Part shown: piece after piece, positions 1 to 9,179 of the stretch | Layout: each line of letters begins with the position of its first letter | Position numbering within the stretch: position 1 is the first letter of the stretch | NCBI RefSeq assembly: GCF_030063415.1 | Contig: NZ_JASITA010000011.1 | Span: 124,001 to 188,000 of the forward strand | Direction: 5' to 3' | Source of the DNA: Streptomyces sp. H27-C3 | Lineage (GTDB): Bacteria; Actinomycetota; Actinomycetes; Streptomycetales; Streptomycetaceae | Length of the DNA stretch: 64,000 bases | The notes under the pieces: generated by a model | Seen by the model: only the letters and a program-made list of their open reading frames with translations | What the model was told of the DNA's origin: nothing | Databases searched by the model: none | Made by a program: the position numbers and the translations under genes

Positions 1-1
1 G

Positions 2-616
2 GCCCGGCTGTGGGTCACGGCGCTCGCCGGCCTGGTCGACATCGGCTACATCAAGGCCACCGGCGACAGCGTGAAGATCAACCTCCCCAAGACCGCCCTC
101 AAGGGCCCGGTCGAACTGGAATGGCGCATCCCGCAGTGGAGCAACACCCTTGAGCGCAACCGGGCCCGCACCTACTTCCAGGCGTACGCCGCCGCCTGCG
201 CGCTGCACTTCGCGGAGAAGGCCCTCGTGGAGATCCGGGCCGGGCGGACGAAGACCTGGGAGAAGTTCGAGGTCCCTGAGGAGGGCATCGGCTGCGGCTT
301 CACCGAGGCGGTGCGCGGCGTCCTGTCCCACCACATGGTGATCCGGGACGGCAAGATCGCCAACTACCACCCGTACCCGCCGACCCCGTGGAACGCGAGC
401 CCACGCGACACCTACGGCACGCCGGGTCCCTACGAGGACGCGGTGCAGGGGCAGCCGATCTTCGAGGAGAACGACCGGGAGCACTTCAAAGGCATCGACA
501 TCATGCGCACCGTCCGCAGTTTCGACCCGTGTCTGCCCTGCGGAGTGCACATGTATCTCGGCGAGGGCAAGAAGCTGGATTTGCTGCACTCGCCGACCCA
601 GTCCGCGGGTGCGTAA
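2..616 (+). CDS. hhyL: [NiFe]-hydrogenase large subunit, C-terminal part (5' end outside window)
   Basis: This is the C-terminal ~204 residues of a [NiFe]-hydrogenase large subunit; the frame is open from the first bases of the window, so the start lies upstream. The diagnostic motif DPCLPCGVH lies about 21 residues from the end. Its two cysteines are the C-terminal pair of the four that bind the Ni-Fe site. The 21 residues after the His are the tail normally removed by a maturation protease, and such a protease is encoded at 4672-5184. The sequence style and the companion genes (NifU/Rieske protein, DUF5947, DUF6084) fit the actinobacterial high-affinity H2-oxidising group (group 1h, Hhy). 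The group assignment is inference, because the N-terminal Cys pair and the small subunit are not visible. Confidence 0.88.
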   Translation, partial: ARLWVTALAGLVDIGYIKATGDSVKINLPKTALKGPVELEWRIPQWSNTLERNRARTYFQAYAAACALHFAEKALVEIRAGRTKTWEKFEVPEEGIGCGFTEAVRGVLSHHMVIRDGKIANYHPYPPTPWNASPRDTYGTPGPYEDAVQGQPIFEENDREHFKGIDIMRTVRSFDPCLPCGVHMYLGEGKKLDLLHSPTQSAGA

Positions 617-617
617 C

Positions 618-1583
618 GTGACCGGGCACTCCGAGCCGGCGGCCCCCGAGCCCGCTCCCGCCTCGTCGGACTGGCGCGCGACCGGCGACCGCATCGACGC
701 CCTGATCGCCGCCAGCGCGTCGGGGGGCGCCGTCGCGCGAGAACGAAGCGAGGAACTGGTCCGACTCGTCACCGATTTCTACGGTGCCGGACTGGAGCAG
801 CTGCTCGACGTCCTGTACGAACGGGGCCGACTGGACGACGACGTCCTGGCCGCCCTCGCCGCAGACGACCTGGTGGCCAGCCTTCTGCTGGTGCACGGAA
901 TGCACCCCTACAGCGTGGAGACACGGGTCGAGAAGGCGCTGGAGAGCGTGCGACCGTATCTGGGCTCCCACGGCGGAGACGTGGAGCTGCTCGGTGTCAC
1001 CGATGACGGTGTCGTCGGGCTGCGACTGCTGGGCAGTTGCGACGGTTGCCCGTCCTCCTCGGTCACGCTCAAGCTGGCCGTGCAGGGCGCGGTCGAGGCG
1101 GCGGCTCCGGAGATCACCACAATCGAGGTGGAGACCGCCGGCGAAGGGCCATCGGGCGCCTCCGGTCCGGTGGTACCGGTCGACGCGCTGTTCTCGCGGC
1201 TTCACGAGGCCTCTGCGGCGCCCGGCCGACCGGGCGCGTCGTGGCAGCCCGTACCGGAGCTGAACGCGCTGCCGTCCGGTGGCGTCGTCCGGGTCACCGC
1301 GGGCGGCGTCAAGGTGCTGGCCTGTCGGATCGGCGCGGACCTGTTCGCCTTCCGGGACTGGTGCGCCCAGTGCGACCTGCCGCTGGAGGGCGCCGCACTG
1401 GCCCGACGGCTGGGTGGCGCATCGGGAGACGCGGTGCTGCGCTGCCCCGCCTGCCGCGCGCACTACGACGTGCGGCGCGCGGGCGCCTGCCTGGAGGAGG
1501 AGGGGCTGCATCTCGACCCGCTGCCGCTGCTCGCGGACGGTACGAGCGTCTCGATCGCGGTGCCCACACCGGTGGCGACATGA
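618..1583 (+). CDS. NifU-domain / Rieske-like iron-sulfur protein of the hydrogenase operon (HhyE/HucE-like)
   Basis: About 321 residues. A helical N-terminal third is followed by a NifU C-terminal-like domain (roughly residues 100-172) with the CDGC cluster motif. A Rieske-type domain fills roughly residues 210-320. Its metal motifs read CAQC and CPAC-x2-H, so the His of the usual C-x-H pair is replaced by Cys. Proteins of this layout sit beside actinobacterial hydrogenases, where they are proposed to take electrons from the enzyme. The gene starts right after the large-subunit stop; an in-frame GTG at 609 would overlap it, and neither start has a clear ribosome site. The TGA overlaps the next ATG, so the genes are probably translationally coupled. 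Confidence 0.75.
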   Translation: MTGHSEPAAPEPAPASSDWRATGDRIDALIAASASGGAVARERSEELVRLVTDFYGAGLEQLLDVLYERGRLDDDVLAALAADDLVASLLLVHGMHPYSVETRVEKALESVRPYLGSHGGDVELLGVTDDGVVGLRLLGSCDGCPSSSVTLKLAVQGAVEAAAPEITTIEVETAGEGPSGASGPVVPVDALFSRLHEASAAPGRPGASWQPVPELNALPSGGVVRVTAGGVKVLACRIGADLFAFRDWCAQCDLPLEGAALARRLGGASGDAVLRCPACRAHYDVRRAGACLEEEGLHLDPLPLLADGTSVSIAVPTPVAT

Positions 1584-2233
1584 TCATCCGAAGCTGTGCG
1601 TCGTCCCCCGCGGCCTCCCTGCTGCGGATCACCCGCAGGCGTCCGCAACCGGCGGCGGGCGAGCGCTGCGAGATGTGCGCGGAGCCGCTTGGGACAGATC
1701 ATTCCCATGTGGTGAACCTGGACAGCCGGGCCCTGATGTGCGCGTGCCGACCCTGCTATCTCCTGTTCAGCGACCAGCGGGCGCACCTGCGCTACCGGGC
1801 GGTTCCCGACCGCTACCTGCAGTTCGGCGGCCTCACCCTGGACGACCGGACCTGGGACGAGCTGCAGATCCCGGTCGGACTGGCATTCCTGTTCCGCAAC
1901 TCCCTGCAGGACCGCACCATCGCGTTCTACCCGGGGCCCGCCGGCGCCACCGAGTCCGAACTGCCACTGGACGCCTGGGGCACCATCGTCGAGGCCAACC
2001 CGGAGCTGGCGGTGCTGCGCCCCGACGTCGAGGCACTGCTGGTGCGCCGCACGGACGGGCCGGAGGGGTCGTGCCACCTGGTGCCCATCGACACCTGCTA
2101 CGAGCTCGTCGGCAGGCTGCGAACGCTGTGGCGCGGCTTCGACGGCGGCCAGGAGGCGCATCAGGCGATCGACACGTTCTTCGCGCAGGTGCGGGAACGC
2201 AGCCGCCCCGCGACCATGGCCGGTCCGTCATGA
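1580..2233 (+). CDS. DUF5947-family hydrogenase-associated protein
   Basis: 217 residues. The ATG at 1580 overlaps the preceding TGA (ATGA), which is why this start is preferred over the long upstream extension of the open frame. Near the N-terminus a CEMCAEPL motif followed by His residues suggests a small metal site. The rest resembles DUF5947, known to me only as a companion of actinobacterial hydrogenase genes. The biochemical role is unknown. Its place in an unbroken chain of 4-bp overlaps argues for a role in assembly or electron transfer of the hydrogenase. Confidence 0.65.
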   Translation: MIIRSCASSPAASLLRITRRRPQPAAGERCEMCAEPLGTDHSHVVNLDSRALMCACRPCYLLFSDQRAHLRYRAVPDRYLQFGGLTLDDRTWDELQIPVGLAFLFRNSLQDRTIAFYPGPAGATESELPLDAWGTIVEANPELAVLRPDVEALLVRRTDGPEGSCHLVPIDTCYELVGRLRTLWRGFDGGQEAHQAIDTFFAQVRERSRPATMAGPS

Positions 2234-2871
2234 CCGGCCTCGGTTTCTCCGTGCTCGACATCGTCGCCGAGCCGTACACCGTCGTGCCGCAACTGACCGC
2301 GCGGCTGCGGATCGAAGAGGGCTCCGGCGAACGGATCCATGCCATCGTGCTGCGCTGCCAGGTCCGTATCGAGCCGCAGCGCCGACACTACGACGACACC
2401 GAACGGGACGGGCTGCGCGGCCTGTTCGGGGAGCGGGATCGGTGGCCCGACACCCTGAAACCGTTCCTGTGGATGCAGTGCAACGCCACCGTGCAGGGGT
2501 TCACCGGCGCCACGGAAAGCGACCTCGCGCTGCCCTGCACCTACGACTTCGACGTGATCGGCTCCCGGTACCTGCACGCCCTCGGAGACGGCGAGGTGCC
2601 CCTCACCCTGCTCTTCTCCGGCACGGTGTTCACCAAAGGCAGCGCGGGCTTCGGGGTACGCCAAGTGCCCTGGGACTGCGAGGCCCGCCATCTCATGCCG
2701 GTCACCGTGTGGCGGCAGATGATCGAGTCCCACTTCCCGAACTCCGGCTGGATCAGGCTGGACCAGGACGTACTCGACCGGATCGCCGACTTCCGTGCGC
2801 GGCGCGGGCTGATCAGTTGGGACGAGACGGTGAGCACCCTGCTGGCGGACCTCGGCGAGGTGGTCCCGTGA
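2230..2871 (+). CDS. DUF6084-family hydrogenase-associated protein
   Basis: 213 residues, starting at ATG 2230, which overlaps the previous TGA. It is a mostly beta-type soluble protein without visible catalytic motifs, signal peptide or membrane segment. The opening GLGFSVLDIVAEPYTVVP and an internal region rich in aromatic residues match my recollection of DUF6084, again found in hydrogenase operons. No function is known. The TGA overlaps the GTG of the next gene. Confidence 0.6.
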   Translation: MTGLGFSVLDIVAEPYTVVPQLTARLRIEEGSGERIHAIVLRCQVRIEPQRRHYDDTERDGLRGLFGERDRWPDTLKPFLWMQCNATVQGFTGATESDLALPCTYDFDVIGSRYLHALGDGEVPLTLLFSGTVFTKGSAGFGVRQVPWDCEARHLMPVTVWRQMIESHFPNSGWIRLDQDVLDRIADFRARRGLISWDETVSTLLADLGEVVP

Positions 2872-4310
2872 GCGGTCTGCCCAGCAGGACCGAACCGACC
2901 GGCCCGACCGATCCGGTGGGCCTGGAGCACGTCCGTACGGTCGCCGACGCGGTGCTCTACGAGGGCTACCTGCTGTATCCGTACCGTGCGAGTTCGCACA
3001 AGAACCAGTCGCGCTGGCAGTTCGGGGTCCTGGGGCCGCCGTCCACGTCTCCGGGGAGCTTCGGCGAGGAGCCGGGCATGGCTGTGCAGTGCCTGCTGAC
3101 GGACCCCGGCGGCACGCCGGCGGCGGTCACCGTCCATCTGCGCTTTCTCCAGCTGCAGGTCCGCGAGGTGTGGCGCCGCGACGAGGACGGCAGTCATACC
3201 GCGGTCGGAGCTCTGAGCGTCGACGGGGTGTCGGTGCTGAGCTGGGACGAGGCCGTGGAGCGGGAAGTCGGGCTGTCCGCCGTGCCGTTGGCCGAACCGT
3301 CCGACCACCTGTACACGATCCCCGGCGGGGAGGACACCGAGCCGCTGTCGGACACCCGCGGCACGCCGCTGGGCCGCATCGTGCGGCGCCGCGAACCTCT
3401 GACGGTCCGGATCCGAACCCGGGCGACGGTCGACGGCGGCTTCGTCCGGCTGTCCGTGACGGTGGACAACGAGCACGCCGGGACAGCGGTCGGCAAGGAC
3501 GCCGCGATCCGCGCCTCGCTGATCGGCTCACACCTGATCCTCCAGGCACACGGCGTCCGGTTCGTCTCACTGCTCGATCCACCGACCGAGGCCGCGCCCG
3601 CCGCTGCCCGCTGCCGGCAGCACCGCTGCTGGCCCGTGCTCGCCGGGGCGAAAGGGACGGCCCACACCGTGCTCGGGGCGCCGATCATCCTGTACGACCA
3701 CCCGGAAGTGGCCGAGCAGAGCGCCGGCGCGCTCTTCGACTCCACCGAGATCGACGAGATCCTGACGCTGCGCGTGATAACGATGACGGAGGTGGAGAAG
3801 GCCGAGGCGCGGGCCACCGATCCCCGGGCGCGGGAGATCATCGACCGCTGCGAGGCCATGTCGTCCGCGGATCTGCAACAGCTCCACGGCCTGCTTCGTG
3901 ATCCGCACGCGCCGACGTCCCCGCCCGGTCCCGAGGCCGCCGCGGCGTCCGATCTCCGTGACGCGGAGCCGGCCCCCTTCGACACGGGCGGCGCACCCTG
4001 GTGGGACCCGGCGTCCGACGCCCTGGTGAGTCCGGCGTCCGACGCGGTCGTGATCGACGGCGTCCGGGTCGCCAAAGGCAGCCTGGTCCGCGTGCACCCC
4101 TCCAGACGCGCCGACGCACAGGACCTGTTCTTCGCCGGCCAGGTGGCTCGGGTCACCGCCGTACTCTCCGACGTCGACGGGGCGACGCATGTCGCGCTGG
4201 TGCTCGTCGACGACCCCGCGGCCGATCTGCACGACTGGTACGGCCGCTACTTCTACTTCGCGCCCGACGAGCTGGAACCGCTGCCCGTCGAGGGCCCCCC
4301 GGACCCCTGA
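2868..4310 (+). CDS. Uncharacterised hydrogenase-operon protein
   Basis: About 480 residues if it starts at GTG 2868, which overlaps the TGA of the preceding gene. I do not recognise a named domain. The N-terminal two thirds look like a folded, mixed alpha/beta domain without Cys clusters. A Pro/Ala/Asp-rich linker (roughly residues 345-390) follows, then a C-terminal ~80-residue module with the pattern VRVHPSRRADAQDLFFAGQ and DWYGRYFYFAPDEL. Position and overlap place it in the same transcript as the hydrogenase genes, so a hydrogenase-related role is inferred only from context. Confidence 0.6.
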   Translation: MSGLPSRTEPTGPTDPVGLEHVRTVADAVLYEGYLLYPYRASSHKNQSRWQFGVLGPPSTSPGSFGEEPGMAVQCLLTDPGGTPAAVTVHLRFLQLQVREVWRRDEDGSHTAVGALSVDGVSVLSWDEAVEREVGLSAVPLAEPSDHLYTIPGGEDTEPLSDTRGTPLGRIVRRREPLTVRIRTRATVDGGFVRLSVTVDNEHAGTAVGKDAAIRASLIGSHLILQAHGVRFVSLLDPPTEAAPAAARCRQHRCWPVLAGAKGTAHTVLGAPIILYDHPEVAEQSAGALFDSTEIDEILTLRVITMTEVEKAEARATDPRAREIIDRCEAMSSADLQQLHGLLRDPHAPTSPPGPEAAAASDLRDAEPAPFDTGGAPWWDPASDALVSPASDAVVIDGVRVAKGSLVRVHPSRRADAQDLFFAGQVARVTAVLSDVDGATHVALVLVDDPAADLHDWYGRYFYFAPDELEPLPVEGPPDP

Positions 4311-4324
4311 GAGGAGAGCCGACC

Positions 4325-4444
4325 ATGAGGATCCTGGGCTTGATCACCACCGGTGTGGCGGCAGTCGCGGCGGCCGCCGCCCTGGTCGTCGGAGTGATGT
4401 CGATCCCCGACATCCGCCGGTACCTGCGCATGCGTTCGATGTGA
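4325..4444 (+). CDS. Small single-pass membrane peptide (DUF6893-like)
   Basis: 39 residues, preceded by a strong GAGAGGAGAG ribosome site. Residues 4-26 are almost wholly hydrophobic (Ala/Val/Leu/Gly), followed by a basic tail (RRYLRMRSM), so it should be an N-out/C-in or tail-anchored single-span peptide. It resembles the small DUF6893 proteins of Streptomyces. In this operon it could anchor or stabilise the hydrogenase complex at the membrane, which is inference. Its stop codon overlaps a GTG that may start the next gene. Confidence 0.6.
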   Translation: MRILGLITTGVAAVAAAAALVVGVMSIPDIRRYLRMRSM

Positions 4445-4461
4445 GTGAGGAAGTGGACCCC

Positions 4462-4668
4462 ATGACCGACACGCCAGCCGAGGACGTCGAGGAAGAGCCG
4501 CAGGAGGAGCGTGGCCCGAGGGGGTCTCGCGACACCGGGTCCGACGAACCGTCCGGTGGGCCCGTCGACCGGCCCTCGGGCGAGGGCGACGAGAAGTCCG
4601 ACACCTCCATCAACCCGCAAAAGGCGTCCCACCCGGACGCCCCCGACCTACAGTCCGGCGGAGGCTGA
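4462..4668 (+). CDS. Small acidic, disordered protein
   Basis: 68 residues from ATG 4462; a GTG at 4441 overlapping the previous stop would add seven residues. Asp, Glu, Gly, Ser and Pro dominate and no hydrophobic core is visible, so it is probably intrinsically disordered. A GAGGAAG sequence lies upstream of the ATG. It lies between the membrane peptide and the maturation protease in the same operon. No function can be assigned. Confidence 0.5.
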   Translation: MTDTPAEDVEEEPQEERGPRGSRDTGSDEPSGGPVDRPSGEGDEKSDTSINPQKASHPDAPDLQSGGG

Positions 4669-4671
4669 CCG

Positions 4672-5184
4672 ATGGCCGGTGGCGTGCTCGTGGCGGGCAT
4701 CGGCAATCTCTTCCTCCGCGACGACGGCTTCGGCCCCGAGGTCGTAAGGCGCCTGGCCACGCCCGGTGGCCTGCCCCCACGGGTCCGGGTGACCGACTAC
4801 GGCATCCGCGGCATGCACCTCGCTTACGACCTGCTCGACGGGTACGACGCGCTGGTCCTGGTGGACGCGTACCCGGGGGGCGGCCCGCCCGGCGAGCTGA
4901 CGCTGCTCGAAATCGGCGCGGAAGATCTCGGCACCGGAGAATTTGACGCACACGGCATGAATCCGGTGTCAGTCCTCGCAAATCTGGATAAAATAGGCGG
5001 TAGTCTTCCGGTCACCCACCTCGTGGGCTGTACCCCCGCCGATGTCGATGAGGGAATCGGCCTCAGCGAGGCAGTTTCCTCCGCCGTACCCGCGGCGGTC
5101 GATGCCGTACGCGCGCTGGTCCGGCGCCTGGCATCGGCCGAACGCGCAGAGACCGTCCTGCCCGCAGAGCCCAGGAGCCCTTGA
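4672..5184 (+). CDS. Hydrogenase maturation endopeptidase (HyaD/HupD family)
   Basis: 170 residues. The N-terminal motif GIGNLFLRDDGFGPEV is the signature of hydrogenase maturation proteases, and the family's Ni-sensing acidic residues and His fit the Asp in the DDG stretch, VDAYPGG and the HGMNP segment. It cleaves the C-terminal tail of the large subunit after Ni insertion, and the substrate tail is visible at 554-616. The ribosome site is GGCGGAGGC just upstream of ATG 4672. The last codons overlap the region just before the HypC-HypF gene. Confidence 0.88.
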   Translation: MAGGVLVAGIGNLFLRDDGFGPEVVRRLATPGGLPPRVRVTDYGIRGMHLAYDLLDGYDALVLVDAYPGGGPPGELTLLEIGAEDLGTGEFDAHGMNPVSVLANLDKIGGSLPVTHLVGCTPADVDEGIGLSEAVSSAVPAAVDAVRALVRRLASAERAETVLPAEPRSP

Positions 5185-5186
5185 TC

Positions 5187-7745
5187 ATGTGCCTTGGCAT
5201 TCCCGGTCGAGTCGTGGAGACCGTGGACGGATACGCCGACCAGCTCGTGCTCGTCGACGTGGAGGGGGCGCGGCGGCGCGTCAACATCGGGATGCTCGAC
5301 ACGCCCCCGGCCGACGGTGACTGGGTACTACTGCACATGGGCTTCGCGGTGGAGGTCATCGACGAGGCCCAGGCCCGAAAGGCCCTTTCGGGCCTGGAGA
5401 TGATGGGCCAGGCCCGCCCCGGTCGGGTCCGGCGACGCTTCGAGGTGCACGGTGTCGTCCAGGGCGTCGGCTTCAGGCCGTTCGTCTATGCCACCGCCTC
5501 CGATCTCGCGCTCTCCGGCACGGTGGCCAACACCAGCGCGGGCGTGGTCGCCGAGGTCGAGGGGGAAGCCGCCGCAGTGGAGGCGTTCGGCCGACGGCTC
5601 CGGGCGGACGCGCCGCCGCTGGCGGTCGTGGAGTCCGTGCTCGCGTCGGAGCAGCCGACGCGGGGCGGAACCGAGTTCACCATCGAGAACTCCACTGACG
5701 ACGGCGGGACCCGCACGCTGGTATCCCCCGACATCGCTACGTGCAGGGACTGCCTGGACGAGATGCGCAGCCCGGAGAACCGGCGGTTCCGCCACCCGTT
5801 CATCACGTGCACCAACTGCGGCCCCCGCTTCACCATCATCACCGGTACGCCGTACGACCGGGCCGCCACGACCATGGCGGCGTTCGGCATGTGCGCGGCC
5901 TGCCGGCAGGAGTACGACGACCCGGCCGACCGGCGCTTCCACGCCCAACCGATCGCCTGCCACGAATGCGGGCCCCGGCTCGAACTGATCCGCAAGGACG
6001 GGCCGTCCGATGCGCCGGAGAAGGACGAGGACGCGCTGCGAGGGGCGCGGGAACTGCTCGCCGAGGGCCGGATCGTAGCCGTCAAGGGCCTCGGCGGCTA
6101 CCACCTCGCGTGCGACGCGCGCAATGAGAAGGCCGTGATGGAGCTGCGGCGGCGCAAGCAGCGGGGAGGCAAGCCCTTCGCGGCCATGGTCTCCGGTCTG
6201 GAGGTCGCCGCGGAGCTCGTGACGATGACCGGGGACGAGGAAGCCCTGCTGTCCGGGGTCCGCCGACCGGTCGTGCTCCTTCCCCGCCGGGCGGCCCAGC
6301 CGGGAGCCGCAGTGGCCGACGCGGTGGCACCGGGGAACCCGGACCTGGGACTGATGCTTCCCTACACCCCGTTGCACGTACTGCTCTTCGGGGTCGGGGA
6401 CGACCGTCCGGGTCCCGACGTGCTGGTGATGACCTCCGCCAATCTGGCCGGCGAGCCGATCGTCACCGACGACCGCCGCGCGCTGGCCGAACTGTCCCCC
6501 CTGGCCGACGCCTGGCTGCGCCACGACCGGGTGATCCACGTGCCGTGCGACGACTCGGTGAGCCGGTTCGTCGGCGGCGCGGAGCTACCGGTACGCCGGT
6601 CCCGCGGCTACGCGCCGCTGCCACTGGCGCTGCCCTTCGACGTACCACCGATGCTCGCGGTCGGCGCCGATCTGAAGAACACCTGCGCGCTGGCTGAAGG
6701 GCGCTACGCGTGGGTCAGCCAGCACATCGGCGACATGGACGACCTGTCCACCGTCCGAGCCCTGACCCGCAGCGAGGCGCACCTTGAGCACCTCACCGGC
6801 GTCAAGCCCACGCAATGGGTCGCCGACCGCCATCCCGACTACCGTTCCGCCGATTGGGCGCGGGCGCACGCGAACGGCCGTCCGGTGCGGACGGTGCAGC
6901 ACCACCACGCCCACATCGCCTCCGTCATGGGGGAGCACGGCCTGAGTCCCGCGGAGAGCGTGATCGGCGTCGCCTTCGACGGAACCGGCTACGGGACCGA
7001 CGGAGCCGTGTGGGGCGGCGAGGTCCTGGTCGCCGGCTACAAGTCCTTCCGCCGGGCGGCACACCTCGGGTACGCGCCGTTGGCGGGCGGCGACGCGAGT
7101 GTGCTGCGGCCGTACCGGATGGCGCTCGCCCACCTCCACGCCGCCTCCGTTGCCTGGGACGAGGGGATTCCGGCGGTGCGCGCCTGCCCGGCCGGGGAGC
7201 GGGACGTACTGGCGCACCAGTTCACCACCGGCTTTGGCTGCGTACCCACGTCGAGCATGGGCCGGCTCTTCGACGCCGTCGCCTCCCTCGCCGGTGTGCG
7301 GCACGAGGTGAGGTACGAAGCGGAAGCGGCCGTCGAACTGGAGGGGCTGGCCCGGTCAGCCGGAGCCGGCTCCACCCAGCCGGGGAACGGCTATGCCTTC
7401 GGCATCGGCCCCTCGGAGGCCGGGGTGCCCGTCATCGCCGATCCGGGGCCGGTGATCCGCGCGGTGGTGTCCGACGTGCGGTCGGGGGTCCCCGCGGAGC
7501 TGATCGCCGCACGCTTCCACGCGTCCGTCGCCGCTCTCGTCGCCGACCTGGCGGAGGTCTGCCGCGTACAGACCGGCCTCGACGTAGTGGCGCTCGGCGG
7601 CGGTGTGTTCCAGAACGCCGTCCTGCTCGAAGCGGCGCAACGCACTCTCACCGACCGGGGTTTCACCGTCCTGCGGCCACGGCTGCTACCACCCAACGAC
7701 GGCGGGATCGCCTTCGGCCAGCTCCTGATCGCCGCCGCGGGCTGA
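5187..7745 (+). CDS. HypC-HypF fusion: hydrogenase chaperone fused to carbamoyltransferase
   Basis: About 852 residues in one uninterrupted frame. Residues 1-75 are a complete HypC: MCLGIPGRVV with the essential Cys2. HypF then follows: acylphosphatase domain (from ~85, VQGVGFRPF), two zinc-finger pairs (CxxC at ~186, 208, 236 and 258), a YrdC-like domain (from ~285, KGLGGYHLACDARN) and a Kae1-like domain containing QHHHAHIASV and AFDGTGYGTDG. HypF makes the thiocarbamate on HypE that becomes the CN ligand, and HypC carries the Fe(CN)2CO unit with HypD. The start is taken at ATG 5187, not the in-frame TTG 5181, because HypC needs Met-Cys at its N-terminus and CAGGAG precedes it. The fusion is unusual because the two proteins are normally separate. 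Confidence 0.88.
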   Translation: MCLGIPGRVVETVDGYADQLVLVDVEGARRRVNIGMLDTPPADGDWVLLHMGFAVEVIDEAQARKALSGLEMMGQARPGRVRRRFEVHGVVQGVGFRPFVYATASDLALSGTVANTSAGVVAEVEGEAAAVEAFGRRLRADAPPLAVVESVLASEQPTRGGTEFTIENSTDDGGTRTLVSPDIATCRDCLDEMRSPENRRFRHPFITCTNCGPRFTIITGTPYDRAATTMAAFGMCAACRQEYDDPADRRFHAQPIACHECGPRLELIRKDGPSDAPEKDEDALRGARELLAEGRIVAVKGLGGYHLACDARNEKAVMELRRRKQRGGKPFAAMVSGLEVAAELVTMTGDEEALLSGVRRPVVLLPRRAAQPGAAVADAVAPGNPDLGLMLPYTPLHVLLFGVGDDRPGPDVLVMTSANLAGEPIVTDDRRALAELSPLADAWLRHDRVIHVPCDDSVSRFVGGAELPVRRSRGYAPLPLALPFDVPPMLAVGADLKNTCALAEGRYAWVSQHIGDMDDLSTVRALTRSEAHLEHLTGVKPTQWVADRHPDYRSADWARAHANGRPVRTVQHHHAHIASVMGEHGLSPAESVIGVAFDGTGYGTDGAVWGGEVLVAGYKSFRRAAHLGYAPLAGGDASVLRPYRMALAHLHAASVAWDEGIPAVRACPAGERDVLAHQFTTGFGCVPTSSMGRLFDAVASLAGVRHEVRYEAEAAVELEGLARSAGAGSTQPGNGYAFGIGPSEAGVPVIADPGPVIRAVVSDVRSGVPAELIAARFHASVAALVADLAEVCRVQTGLDVVALGGGVFQNAVLLEAAQRTLTDRGFTVLRPRLLPPNDGGIAFGQLLIAAAG

Positions 7746-7782
7746 TCCCGTGGACTCCAGGGATTCACAGAGAAGAGGGACC

Positions 7783-8075
7783 ATGTGTCTGGCAGTTCCG
7801 GGGCGTGTCCTCAGCACCGCCGAAATCGACGGCGCGTTGATGGCCGAGGTCGACTTCGGCGGAGTACGCAAGGAGGTGTGCCTCCAGTACATCCCCGACG
7901 TGACGATCGGTGAATACGTCATCGTGCACGTCGGATTCGCCATTCAGCGTCTCGACGAACGGTCGGCGCAAGAGACGCTGGCCAACTTCGAGAAGCTCGG
8001 GATTTTGGCGGAGGAGTTCGGCGACGGGTTCGAACTCGCCGCCAGGCAGAAAGAATTCCCCGAAGGAGCGGACAA

Positions 8076-8079
<4 letters not shown>
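7783..8079 (+). CDS. hypC: HypC/HupF-family hydrogenase assembly chaperone (stand-alone)
   Basis: 98 residues starting [10 protein letters not shown], with Cys2 retained and AGAGGGA just upstream of the ATG. The body ([10 protein letters not shown]...[14 protein letters not shown]) is typical of HypC. The C-terminal ~25 residues extend beyond the usual family length. It delivers the iron-cyanide-carbonyl precursor to the large subunit together with HypD. It is the second HypC here, the first being fused to HypF. The GTG of hypD overlaps its stop, so the two are coupled. Confidence 0.88.

Positions 8080-9175
<1,096 letters not shown>

Positions 9176-9179
<4 letters not shown>

Noticed and set aside
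501..1511. Long open frames antisense to the hydrogenase genes
   Set aside because: They are Arg/Gly/Pro-rich, match no family and lie opposite genes with clear motifs; such frames are expected in very GC-rich DNA.
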